From the NCBI RefSeq assembly GCF_009758415.1, contig NZ_WQRF01000001.1, forward strand, positions 1,302,001 through 1,366,000: a stretch of DNA of 64,000 bases. Direction: 5' to 3'. How positions within the stretch are numbered: position 1 is the stretch's first letter; each line of letters begins with the position of its first letter. The position numbers and the translations under genes were made by a program. The notes below the pieces were generated by a model. That model worked only from the letters and a program-made list of their open reading frames with translations. It did not search any database and was not told where the DNA came from. This DNA comes from Devosia marina (GTDB taxonomy: Bacteria > Pseudomonadota > Alphaproteobacteria > Rhizobiales > Devosiaceae). This document shows positions 1 to 9,100 of the stretch, piece by piece.

Positions 1-1111
1 CCGCCCAGTGGGCAAGGTCACCGTCATCGGCACCATGCGCCGTCGCCATCACGAAGCCACTCGACACCTTGCGTAGTGTTACCGGCGTCGCGCTGTCCGC
101 CGCAGCGGCCAGGGCCGCACTAACACCCGGCACGATCTGATAGGCGATGCCCGCCTTGCGCAGCGCAGCGATTTCCTCACCGGCGCGCCCGAACACCATC
201 GGGTCACCCGATTTGAGGCGGGCAACCTTCTTGCCCTCGCTGGCGAGACGAACGATTAGCGTATTGATCTGCGCTTGACTGAAAGAATGATGTCCCCGCG
301 CCTTGCCGACGCAGATTTGCTCGGCGTCGCGGCGGCCCATCTCGACCACAGGCGCCGGCACGAGCTGGTCATGCACGATCACATCGGCTTGCTGCAATAG
401 CCGCTGCGCGCGCAGCGTCAGCAAGTCTTCGGCGCCCGGCCCGGCGCCGATCAGCCACACTATGCCCTGCCCGCTCCTGTCAGCCGCATGGGCGGACAAC
501 AGCTTTTCGGCCTCGGCGATCCCGGCAATGGGACTGGAGGCCACAGCCTGTTCGACAGCAGGCGAGGACACCAGATCCTCATAGTAGCGCCGCCGCGCCG
601 CCCCGTCATGAATCAGGCTCTCAACACGATGCCGCAAACCTCCGGCCAGACTCGCGATTTTCCCGACCCCCGGCGCCAGCAGCGCCTCGATCTGAGCCCG
701 CACCAGCCGCGCCAGCACCGGCGCATTGCCTTCGGTGGAGATCGCCACGGTCAGCGGCGCCCGCTCAACGATGGACGGGGTGTAGAAGTCGCATTCGCCA
801 GGCACGTCGACCACGTTGAGCGGAATGCCTAGTCGCCGCGCCTCCGCCTTGGCGAGCTCAGCATCCGCGCCCTCTTCGGCCACAAACACCAGCGCCGCCC
901 CAGCAACATCTTCCGCGCGCAAAGCGCGTTCGAACACCGCGACGGGAAAGGCGGAGAAATCGGTTTCGATCTGGCGGGAATAAATCTCTATCGATGCGGT
1001 CGTCTTAGCAACCAACCGGACTTTGTTAAGGGCTTCGTCGGCGCCACCGACGATGATGACGCGCCTGCCCTTGACCTTGAAGCTCAACGGAAATGTGTTG
1101 AGAAGTCCCAT
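1..1111 (-). CDS. cysG: Siroheme synthase CysG (C-terminus cut by window edge)
   Basis: The protein read leftwards from ATG 1111 has two parts. The N-terminal part is a Met8p-like precorrin-2 dehydrogenase/ferrochelatase with a dinucleotide-binding start (VIIVGGADEALNKVRL). It is followed by a uroporphyrinogen-III C-methyltransferase domain with VWLIGAGPGAEDLLTLRA and RLKSGDPMVFGRAGEE. Such fusions convert uroporphyrinogen III to siroheme, the cofactor of sulfite and nitrite reductases, in the cytoplasm. About 370 residues are visible; the end of the methyltransferase lies outside the window. In rhizobia cysG usually precedes a sulfite reductase operon, which would lie to the left here, but that is inference. 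The 190 bp upstream of the gene is AT-richer and presumably holds its promoter. Confidence 0.93.
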   Translation of the reverse strand, partial: MGLLNTFPLSFKVKGRRVIIVGGADEALNKVRLVAKTTASIEIYSRQIETDFSAFPVAVFERALRAEDVAGAALVFVAEEGADAELAKAEARRLGIPLNVVDVPGECDFYTPSIVERAPLTVAISTEGNAPVLARLVRAQIEALLAPGVGKIASLAGGLRHRVESLIHDGAARRRYYEDLVSSPAVEQAVASSPIAGIAEAEKLLSAHAADRSGQGIVWLIGAGPGAEDLLTLRAQRLLQQADVIVHDQLVPAPVVEMGRRDAEQICVGKARGHHSFSQAQINTLIVRLASEGKKVARLKSGDPMVFGRAGEEIAALRKAGIAYQIVPGVSAALAAAADSATPVTLRKVSSGFVMATAHGADDGDLAHWA

Positions 1112-1300
1112 AGTCGTCCTGTCTGATAGATGGGACAAAATAATCCAAAACGCGCGCTTGCAACAAGACGTTGAAAATCAATAGCTTTTATATTTCCCTG
1201 CGCTTGGCCGCCGTGGAAATCCAAGCGCGGCAGGCCATGCGAGCCGCCAAATGAATCCCTTCCGGCCCCAATGCACGAAAATTTTGCTCAAGCGTCGCGC

Positions 1301-1621
1301 TCAGCCCTGACGGCTTGGCACCTGCACCACGAGGCCGTCGATCTCGTCGCGCACCTTGATCTGGCACGAGAGGCGGCTGTTGTCCCGCACATCGAAGGCG
1401 AAATCGAGCATGTCTTCTTCCATGTTGGACGGGCCACCAACCACTTCTCGCCAGGCTTCATCGACGTAAACATGACATGTCGCGCAGGTGCAGGCACCGC
1501 CGCATTCCGCCACGATCCCCGGCACCGCGTTCACGATCGCGGTTTCCATCACTGTCGAACCATTTTCCCCTTCGGTTTCAATGCGTTCGCCATCGTTGGT
1601 AATATAGGTGATCTTGGTCAT
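1301..1621 (-). CDS. 2Fe-2S ferredoxin, adrenodoxin type
   Basis: A 106-residue soluble electron carrier. The ligand pattern of vertebrate/bacterial adrenodoxin-type ferredoxins is intact: Cys40-x5-Cys46-x2-Cys49 ([11 protein letters not shown]) and Cys86 (RLSCQI), with 36 residues between the last two. The acidic patch after the third ligand ([14 protein letters not shown]) is typical of the partner-docking helix. Proteins of this class feed electrons to P450s, to Fe-S assembly, or to heme and steroid hydroxylases; the partner cannot be told from the neighbours. It starts 21 bp after the methyltransferase stop on the same strand, so prfC, the methyltransferase and this gene may be co-transcribed. 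Confidence 0.93.
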   Translation of the reverse strand: MTKITYITNDGERIETEGENGSTVMETAIVNAVPGIVAECGGACTCATCHVYVDEAWREVVGGPSNMEEDMLDFAFDVRDNSRLSCQIKVRDEIDGLVVQVPSRQG

Positions 1622-1642
1622 TAGGTGCCTGTAGAACGTCGA

Positions 1643-2812
1643 TCAAAGGCCGAGCAGGCCCTCGAGATAATGTTTATCGATACCGAACATAGCCTTGACC
1701 GCCGCGATCCGGTCAAGCACCGACTGGCGGGAAGCTGCCTTGCCCTTTTGTGCAACGATCAGATTGTTCTTCGGTGTATGGGCGTCGGAGACAAACTCGA
1801 ACACTTTGGTGCGATAGCCATGCGCCTCCAGCAGCAGCGCCCGCAGCCCGTCCGTTACCATCTCGGCCTGCTTTTCCATGAAGGTGCCATGGCGCAGCAG
1901 GAACTCGAGCCGGTCGTCGGCCACGCCGATGCTCATTTCGCGCCGAATCTGCTTGTGGCAGCACGGCGCCACGGCAATCAGCCCCGCCCCCGCCGCGATT
2001 CCCCGAAAGATCGCGTCATCGGTCGCCGTGTCGCAGGCATGCAGCGCAATCACCGCATCGGCGCCACTAGCGTCATAGTCTAGAATGGACCCTGACTCGA
2101 ACCGCAGTCCGGCAAAGCCACTCTTCTGCGCCAGCGCATTGCCGGCCGACACCAGCGCCGCCCGCAATTCGACGCCAATGATCTCAGCGCTTCGCCCCTG
2201 CGCCTGCAGATGGTCATAAAGCGCAAAATCCAGATAGCCCTTGCCCGCGCCCATATCGAGGATCTTCGGATTCTCTGCCTTAAGCCCCTGAATCAGAGGA
2301 GCAAAAATTTCCACCATCTTGTTGATCTGGCGGAACTTGTCCTGCGCATCATTGCGCACCTGCCCGTCCTTGCCGGTAATCCCCAGCGCGTGCAGCCACA
2401 CCGCAGAAGTGTCCGATAGCGGCCGGTTCTTGGCCCGGTCGTGACTGGCTTCGGGCGCCGCACGGCCGCTGGTTTCTGTTCGCTTCAGCCGCTGCTTGTC
2501 GCCCTGCCGTTCAAACTGCAGGTCAGATCCGGTCGCTTCCAGTCGGGCAGAGCGCCACTCGGCGGCGAGCCCGTGCTCAAGAAAACCCGCAGCCTCGTCC
2601 AGCGTCAGATTTTTGGTGATGTCGCGGGTCTTGTAGCGAAACACAAAGCTCAGCCGCTCGCCGGCCTTGATCGACACCTTGCGCGCCTCCACCGATTTGA
2701 GCCCGGCTTCCGCGCCATGATAGCCGCCGCATTTGAGCCGGATCAGCGAGCCGTCCACAAAGGCATCGCGCAATGCCGCAACGAATTCGGCGATACGGTC
2801 CGGCGCGTTCAA
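1643..2812 (-). CDS. SAM-dependent methyltransferase of unknown substrate
   Basis: About 389 residues. The C-terminal half carries a Rossmann-type methyltransferase fold: motif I is DMGAGKGYLDFAL, followed by an acidic strand end (IIGVELR) and a later ALHACDTATDDAIF segment, as in the Methyltransf_32 group. The N-terminal about 150 residues are basic and may bind nucleic acid, so an RNA substrate is possible but unproven. An ATG further upstream (2875) would run deep into prfC. I prefer the TTG at 2812, which overlaps the prfC stop codon (TTGA) and has AAGGA 7 nt in front of it; this implies translational coupling to prfC. Cys-Cys-His near the C-terminus (APCCHKQIR) is conserved in this group as far as I recall. 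Confidence 0.8.
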   Translation of the reverse strand: MNAPDRIAEFVAALRDAFVDGSLIRLKCGGYHGAEAGLKSVEARKVSIKAGERLSFVFRYKTRDITKNLTLDEAAGFLEHGLAAEWRSARLEATGSDLQFERQGDKQRLKRTETSGRAAPEASHDRAKNRPLSDTSAVWLHALGITGKDGQVRNDAQDKFRQINKMVEIFAPLIQGLKAENPKILDMGAGKGYLDFALYDHLQAQGRSAEIIGVELRAALVSAGNALAQKSGFAGLRFESGSILDYDASGADAVIALHACDTATDDAIFRGIAAGAGLIAVAPCCHKQIRREMSIGVADDRLEFLLRHGTFMEKQAEMVTDGLRALLLEAHGYRTKVFEFVSDAHTPKNNLIVAQKGKAASRQSVLDRIAAVKAMFGIDKHYLEGLLGL

Positions 2813-4413
2813 TGCCGTTCCTTGGTGGTCAGGAAATCGATCTTGGGCCAGTCCTGCTTGGCCCGGTCCGCCCACCAGGCATTCTGCGCCAGGAATACCG
2901 GCGCGCCATTGCGATCTTCCACCATGTTGGTCTTCTGGGCGGCGATGAAGCGCTTGAGTTCCTCGGCGTCTTCACACTCGACCCAGCGCGCCACTTCAAA
3001 GCCCAGGCTCTCAAAGGTGATCGGCACCCCATATTCCTTGGCCACCCGTGCCGAAAGCACTTCGAGCTGCAATTGACCGACCACGCCCACGATCCAGTCG
3101 GCGCCCATCATCCGGCGGAAGACCTGGGTCACCCCCTCCTCCGCAAGGTCGTTCAGCGCCTTCGACATCTGCTTGGTCTTCATCGCATCGGTGAGGCGGA
3201 CGCGGCGGATGATTTCCGGTGCGAAGTTGGGAATGCCCGTGACATTGATATTGGCGCCCTCGGTCAGCGTATCGCCCACCGACAGGGTCCCGTGGTTGGG
3301 AATGCCGACAATGTCTCCTGCAACAGCCTCTTCAGCCAATTCTCGATTGCTGCCGAAAAAGAACATCGGATTGGACACGGCCATATCCTTGCCCGAGCGG
3401 ACATTTTTGAGGCGCATGCCGCGCTCGAACTTGCCCGAGCACAACCGAACAAAGGCAATGCGGTCGCGGTGATTGGCGTCCATATTCGCCTGCACCTTGA
3501 ACACGAATCCGCTCACCTTTTTATCCGAAGGCGGAATGGGCGCCGGCAAAGCTGGCTGCGGCCGCGGCTCCGGACCCCAATCCCCCAGCGTACGCAGCAA
3601 TTCGGCAACCGATACGCCCTTGAGCGCCGAGCCGAACAGCACCGGGCTCAGATGTCCTTCATGGAAGGTCTTGAGATCGAATCCCGGCAACATTGCCTGC
3701 GCCATTTCCAGTGTCTCAAGCGCACTCATGAACACCGGATTGTCGATCAGTTCCTCGACCTCAAGAAGATCTTCAAGCGCCTCGTACTCGGCCAGGATCT
3801 TGCCCTGTGGATTGAGCACGCGCTTCTCGACCAGGTCGATATAGCCGCCGAAATCCACGCCCTGCCCGATCGGCCACAATACCGGCGTCAGGTCGAGCGC
3901 CAGCTTGCCCTGGATTTCGTCGATCAGTTCGAGCGGGCTGAGCCCCTCGCGGTCCACCTTGTTGATGAAGGTGATGATCGGAATGTCGCGCAGCCGGCAC
4001 ACTTCGAACAGCTTCAGCGTCTGGCTTTCAATGCCCTTGGCCGCATCGATCACCATGATCGCGGCGTCCACCGCTGTCAGCGTGCGATAAGTATCCTCAG
4101 AAAAGTCCGAGTGGCCCGGCGTGTCGAGCAGGTTCAGCGTCAGCCCGTCAAATTCAAACGTCATCACCGATGAGGTGATGGAGATGCCGCGCTGCTGCTC
4201 CATTTCCATCCAGTCCGAACGGGTCGAACGCGCCCCGGCCTTGCCGCGCACCATGCCGGCCGACTGGATCGCCCCGGCAGCCGCCAGCAGGCGCTCGGTC
4301 AGCGTGGTCTTGCCCGCGTCCGGGTGCGAAATGATCGCAAAGGTCCGGCGGGTCTGGAACGGTTCAAGATTGGTCCGAGGCGCAGCCTCGATGGCAAGGG
4401 ACTGTGTCGACAT
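2809..4413 (-). CDS. prfC: Peptide chain release factor 3 (RF3)
   Basis: A translational GTPase of about 534 residues that recycles RF1/RF2 from the ribosome after termination. The G motifs are clear: P-loop HPDAGKTTLTERLL, switch II DTPGHSDFSEDT, and NKVD for guanine recognition. The RF3-specific C-terminal domain follows (GVVGQLQLEVLSARVAKEYG). Family length is about 525-530 residues. The in-frame codon at 4443 is TTG with no ribosome-binding site, so I take the ATG at 4413, though no strong Shine-Dalgarno precedes that either. Its stop overlaps the start of the downstream methyltransferase by 4 bp. Confidence 0.96.
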   Translation of the reverse strand: MSTQSLAIEAAPRTNLEPFQTRRTFAIISHPDAGKTTLTERLLAAAGAIQSAGMVRGKAGARSTRSDWMEMEQQRGISITSSVMTFEFDGLTLNLLDTPGHSDFSEDTYRTLTAVDAAIMVIDAAKGIESQTLKLFEVCRLRDIPIITFINKVDREGLSPLELIDEIQGKLALDLTPVLWPIGQGVDFGGYIDLVEKRVLNPQGKILAEYEALEDLLEVEELIDNPVFMSALETLEMAQAMLPGFDLKTFHEGHLSPVLFGSALKGVSVAELLRTLGDWGPEPRPQPALPAPIPPSDKKVSGFVFKVQANMDANHRDRIAFVRLCSGKFERGMRLKNVRSGKDMAVSNPMFFFGSNRELAEEAVAGDIVGIPNHGTLSVGDTLTEGANINVTGIPNFAPEIIRRVRLTDAMKTKQMSKALNDLAEEGVTQVFRRMMGADWIVGVVGQLQLEVLSARVAKEYGVPITFESLGFEVARWVECEDAEELKRFIAAQKTNMVEDRNGAPVFLAQNAWWADRAKQDWPKIDFLTTKERH

Positions 4414-4604
4414 GGGAACTTTTGGGCATGGGGTGCCGGACAATCGGCACGCGCGTCATAGTGGCCTGCTCTATAGAGAATGGCCGTTGCCCGGTCAAAT
4501 GACGGGGCTGGGAGGCCGTTGCGGCGACTTTCCGGGTTCATCGCGCAAGACCAAAAAACCGTCGGGACCAGGGGCACGGCGACGCATGCCGCTATCCCTG
4601 CCCA

Positions 4605-4619
4605 TTAAGCCGGTATTAA
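4605..4619 (+). promoter_or_regulatory. CtrA-type box, TTAA-N7-TTAA
   Basis: TTAA, seven bases (GCCGGTA), TTAA: the spacing of the full CtrA recognition site of alphaproteobacteria. It lies 41-55 bp before the start codon of the outer-membrane protein gene. CtrA is the cell-cycle response regulator, and an Omp25 gene is a known CtrA target in Brucella. Binding here is inference from the motif alone. Confidence 0.5.
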
Positions 4620-4643
4620 GCATAATCGTCGACGATAAGCTTA
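4616..4643 (+). promoter_or_regulatory. Inverted repeat in the omp leader
   Basis: ATCGTCGACGAT (4625-4636) is a perfect 12-bp palindrome, and the flanking TAAGC / GCTTA extend the dyad to 28 bp with a small offset. It shares its left end with the CtrA-type box and ends a few bases before the AGGAGG ribosome-binding site. It could be a second operator or a 5' UTR hairpin that affects mRNA life or initiation; nothing here distinguishes the two. Confidence 0.45.
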
Positions 4644-4659
4644 GACGCAGGAGGTATTT

Positions 4660-5319
4660 ATGCGCACACTCATGGTGGCTTCAGCCGCATTGCTATTGGC
4701 ATCGCCAGCGCTCGCTGCGGATAAATTCCTTCCTTACCAACCCGAGCCCTATTACCCAATGTCAAATGGCGGCTGGGGCGGCCAGTATCTCGGCGCCACT
4801 CTTGGCGGGCAACGCACGCGTATCGACGTCCCCAGCGAAGGGACCTTCGAAGACAATGGCTTCATCGGCGGCCTGTTCGCAGGCTACAATGTCCATCAGG
4901 AAAACCTGGTCTATGGCGCCGAAGCGGATGCTGAATGGTCTAGTTATGACCAGTCGGTGGCCTGCGGTACGCGCGCTGCCTGGACTTGCCGGGGCTATGT
5001 GAATTTCCAGGGCTCACTGCGCGCCCGGCTTGGTGTCGCAACCGACAGCTTCCTTGTCTACGGGACTGCCGGGCTTGCCGCAGCCCATGCCGGCGGTTCG
5101 ACCACCAGCCCGACCAATGTCAGCTATCACGACTCTTCTATCCGCTTCGGCTGGACCGTCGGCGCCGGTGCGGAACTTGCCTTCAATGAAAATTGGTTCG
5201 GTCGTGCAGAATACCGTTACACGGATCTGGGGGTGCGCGACATGACCTTCGATGTCGTTCATTCCGACGTAAAGGTCACCTCTCACGCCCTGCGAGCCGG
5301 TATCGGCTATCGCTTCTGA
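4660..5319 (+). CDS. Outer-membrane beta-barrel protein, Omp25/Omp31-like
   Basis: A 219-residue precursor with a clear Sec signal peptide (MRTLMVASAALLLASPALAA) and a mature part of alternating hydrophobic strands, such as GGQYLGATLGGQR, FIGGLFAGYNV and ALRAGIGYRF. It ends in the aromatic residue (Phe) that the BAM machinery recognises. This matches the eight-stranded porin-family/OMP_b-brl proteins abundant in Rhizobiales outer membranes, which have structural rather than transport roles. The ribosome-binding site is excellent (AGGAGG, 5 nt before ATG). A CtrA-type box and a palindrome lie directly upstream. It is monocistronic; a GC hairpin follows the stop. Confidence 0.9.
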   Translation: MRTLMVASAALLLASPALAADKFLPYQPEPYYPMSNGGWGGQYLGATLGGQRTRIDVPSEGTFEDNGFIGGLFAGYNVHQENLVYGAEADAEWSSYDQSVACGTRAAWTCRGYVNFQGSLRARLGVATDSFLVYGTAGLAAAHAGGSTTSPTNVSYHDSSIRFGWTVGAGAELAFNENWFGRAEYRYTDLGVRDMTFDVVHSDVKVTSHALRAGIGYRF

Positions 5320-5327
5320 TTGGAATT

Positions 5328-5345
5328 GCGGGGGTGCGCCCCCGC
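5328..5345 (+). terminator. GC hairpin after the omp gene
   Basis: GCGGGGG-TGCG-CCCCCGC, a perfect 7-bp stem 8 bp after the stop codon. There is no T-run, so this may stabilise the mRNA end or act with Rho rather than as an intrinsic terminator. Confidence 0.5.
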
Positions 5346-5368
5346 TTCTGCCCAGCTATGCGTGCCGG

Positions 5369-5761
5369 TCAGTCTTCCGGGCTGTTGGCCAGCATCCGCG
5401 CGATAAAGTCGCGCACTTCCTCCACCGCCATGCCCAGATCGTCGATCTGTTCGGCACGGAGCGGGCGGCCACCCTTGAGATCCTTTTCAAGGCGCTGCGC
5501 CAGATCGGCAACGCTCCAGGCACCGACACCGGCGGACGCCCCTTTTATCGAATGCAGGTTGATGGCGAGATCGTCATAAGCCGTGGCGAGCTTGAGGCGT
5601 CCGAAATAGGTGGACAGCGTCGTATCGAACAGGCGCAGCACTTCCAGTTCGAGATTTTCATCCCCCAGGCACTGCTTGGCCAGATGCACCAGATCGACGG
5701 GCCGTATCGGCCGATGCTGGGATTGAGGAAGCGCTTCCTCGACAATCGCTCTTTGCGCCAT
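5369..5761 (-). CDS. Hpt histidine phosphotransfer protein
   Basis: A 130-residue, all-helical protein with the Hpt signature LHSIKGASAGVGA; the phospho-accepting histidine is about residue 69. The fold is preceded by LEVLRLFDTTLSTYFGRLKLA and followed by DLAQRLEKDLKGG, as in stand-alone Hpt proteins that relay phosphate between hybrid kinases and response regulators. No kinase or regulator gene is in the window, so the partners are unknown. AGGAG lies 8 nt before the ATG. It is divergent from the growth-pole-ring-like gene across a 357-bp gap, so the two may share control. Confidence 0.88.
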   Translation of the reverse strand: MAQRAIVEEALPQSQHRPIRPVDLVHLAKQCLGDENLELEVLRLFDTTLSTYFGRLKLATAYDDLAINLHSIKGASAGVGAWSVADLAQRLEKDLKGGRPLRAEQIDDLGMAVEEVRDFIARMLANSPED

Positions 5762-6118
5762 TCTGGCTACTCCTGACTACACCGGCAGGCGCCATGGCCC
5801 CTGCCTTGTGCACAAGCCTAAGGCCCAGGGCGTGAACAGGGGCTTAAGCCACATCTTCGCCTTTGTTTGGCCGTCCAGTCCTTAACGTTTCCCACCCAAA
5901 AATTAACCTTTGGGTAAGAAACCGTTCGGTTTGCATAAAATTGAATGTATGAATGAGCTTTGAACCAGCGCGCGGCGGTGAGGGTTCGTGGGGACGATGC
6001 GGGGCATTTGCATCGAATTGTTCCGGTTTGGCGACCGGCCCGGAAAGGGCCATTATGCCATGACGACTCCTATTGTCCGCCGTGATGCTGTTGTGCCGAC
6101 GCGAGAGTTGTAAAGAGT
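5762..6118. other. Divergent intergenic region between hpt and the ring-protein gene
   Basis: 357 bp with no credible gene. The middle (about 5880-5950) is AT-rich and holds TTAACCtttGGGTAA, an imperfect inverted repeat at 5903-5917, and single TTAA half-sites whose spacing does not match a full CtrA box. A GACTC (GANTC methylation) site lies at 6065, 54 bp before the ring-protein start. Promoters for both flanking genes are presumably here but none stands out. Confidence 0.5.
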
Positions 6119-9100
6119 ATGGCGAAAAATCCGACACCCCAGAACGATCCGGCCGCATTGGCCTTCTCGGCCGTCGAGGATGCCCTGAAGGACTCCGTGT
6201 TCAATCTGGATCCGCCGGCCCAGCCCGCTCAGGAAAAAAAGCCCGAAAAGAAGCCCGACCCGGCGCGCTCCGAGCGCCTGCGCGCCGCCGACCGCATTGC
6301 CCAGCAGGCCGGGACCGTGGCCAATGACGACCGCGTCTCCGCCTCCAAGCTTCTCTACAACCTGCAGAGCCGGTCCTCGGCCACCCCGACCTGGCTGGCC
6401 CTGCTGCTATCGGTGCTCTGGATCGCCGCTGTTGCGACCGTCGCCTGGCTGCGCTTCGGCACGCAGATGCTCGATTTCGGCACCTTTGCCAGCACCATAG
6501 AATTTGTCGCCACCCTGGCCATCATGGTCGTGCCTGTTCTGGGCTTTTTTGCCGTGGCGACCCTGTTCCGCCGCGCCGCCGATCTGCGAAACGCCGCCTC
6601 CTCCATTACCCAGGCGGCCATTCGCCTGGCAGAACCGGAGGTGACCGCTGCCGACAAGGTCGCCTCGGTCGGTCAGGCCGTGCGCCGCGAAGTCAACGCG
6701 CTTGGCGATGGCCTGGAGCGCGCCCTGTCGCGCGCCGGCGAGCTTGAAGTGATGATCCACAATGAGGTCACCGCGCTCGAACGCACCTATTCGGATAATG
6801 AGTCGCGCATGCGTGCGCTCATCGCCGAACTGGCCAGCCAGCGCGAAAGCGTTTTGACCAATACCGAGCGGGTCCGCGAAGCCATTACCGAGAGCCACAC
6901 CGGCCTCGTCTTCGACCTCGACATGATCAGCCAGCGCATCGCCGGCACCATCGTGGACAGCGGCGGCAATCTCACCCGCGCGCTCGAGACCGCGGGCAAC
7001 ACGCTGACCACCGGCTTCTCCGAACGTGCCGACGGCTTTGTTGCCCTGGTCGATAACCGCACGTCCGACTTCCTCGGCGCTCTCGACGAAAGCACTGGAC
7101 GCCTGTCGCTCGGCTTCGAAGACAATGCAGCTGCCATCGGCAAGTCACTTGACGAACGGGCCGCCGAGATCAATGCCGGCATTGAAAGCCGCATCAGCAA
7201 GCTCAGCCAGGCGCTGGACCAACATGCCGACAGCATTGCGCTGGCCATGGATTCGCGCACCCAGCAACTCGAGGAACGCACCCAGGCCCTGACAGGCACA
7301 TTCGAGGACCGGACCCGCGCCATCGCCGGCCTGATCGAAACGGGCACCGGCAACCTCTCGACGGCTCTGGACGAGCGCACCGCTGCACTCTCCAACCTCC
7401 TGACCGATGGCGGCACGTCGCTGCTCGATCAGCTCCGCACCCGCGGCGAGGAAGTCAGCGAGGCCCTGGCTTCGATTGGTGCCCGCGTCTCCGGCGACAT
7501 CAGCGGCCGCGCCACCGAGGCCGAGCTGCTCCTGGCCACTCTCACCCGCCAGCTCGATGAATCGGTGTCGATCCAGCTCAACGCGCTCGATAGCCGCCTG
7601 CAATCGGCCATCATCGAGATCAATGGCGCCTTGGACGACACCTCCGAGCGCGCGCGCGAAACCCTGTCCACGGCGGGCCAGGATTCGCTCAGCCTGTTCG
7701 ACACGCGCCTGACCGAAATCACCGGCCTGCTCGACGAAAAGCTCCACGCCCTCGACAATGTCATCGGCGACAAGGGCGAGAGCCTGGTGCAGCGCCTTGA
7801 CCAGCAGGGCGTCAATTTCGCCGCTCGCGCCAACGTTCTGGAAATGGCGCTCAACGAGGAATCGGGTCGTTTCAACGACATCGTCGCCGATCGCACCCGC
7901 GAAATGAGCGAAGTGATCGGCGCCAAGACCAAGGCCATCACCGAGACGTTGACCAACCGCACCCAGGAAATCTCTGACAGCCTGGACGGCCACGCCGAGA
8001 TTCTCACCGAAGCGCTCGACAGCCGCACCGGCAAGCTCGACGAAATGCTCTCGACCCGCACCATCGAGGTCAGCGACGCCATCATTGCGCGCACTGGCGA
8101 GCTCGAGCAGACCCTGGTCAGCCGCAGCGCCGAGGTCAACGAGGCCATCCGCCTGCGCTCCCAGGAACTGGGCGAGACACTCTCGACCGGCACCCAGGCC
8201 TTCGACAGGGCCATTGCTGGCCGCACCCAGCGCATGGCCGACACCCTTTCGGGGCAGACCGAACGCTTCGAGACCACGCTCAACCAGACCACCCAGATCC
8301 TGAGCGAAACCATCTCCGAGCGCACCAATGCGCTCTCGCTCGAGCTGGAAACCCGCACCGGCGACTTTGCCAACCAGATCGACGAGCGCACCGGCACTCT
8401 GGTATCCCGCCTGGACGAACGCACCAGCACCCTGACCTCCGAGCTCGACCAGCGCACCAGCGCCCTTGCCACCGAGCTCGACCAGCGGACCACCACGCTC
8501 ACCTCCGAACTCGATCAGCGCACGACAGCGCTCAATTCCGGCCTCGACGCCCGCACTGGTGCCTTCACCGCACAGCTCGACGAGCGTGCCGAAGGCCTCA
8601 TCTCGCGCCTCGACGAGCGCACCCAAGACATGGCCGGCGCGGTCAACACCCGCACCCAGCAGCTCTCCGATGCGCTTAACGCCCGCACCCAGGCGCTGTC
8701 CGACACCCTCTCGACCCACACCGCCTCTATTGGCGAAACCATTGGCCTGCATACCTCCGAACTGGCAGAAACCCTCGACCAGCATAGCGCCAAGGCCCGC
8801 GACAGCATTGATGGTTCGCTGCGCGAAGTCACCGCGACCATGGAAACCCGGCTCGACGACATGTCGGTCCGCGTTTCGGGCAAGGTTGCCGAGGTCAATG
8901 ACACCCTCGGCGCCGGGCTCGACAATGCCATTGCCCGTATTTCCGACGCCGAACAGGGCGTTGCCGCCCGCATCGAAAGCGCCAGCGAGACCGTGGGCGA
9001 AAGCGCCCGCCAGGCCGCCGAACTCATCGAATCCGGCGTCAGCTCGGCACGCAAGGCCGTTATCGAGATGGTCGACCAGCGCCTGGGCACCCTGCCCGAG

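Noticed and set aside
8345-8806. CRISPR-like regular spacing
   Set aside because: The 33-bp period is in-frame coding repeats without spacers and lies inside a protein gene.
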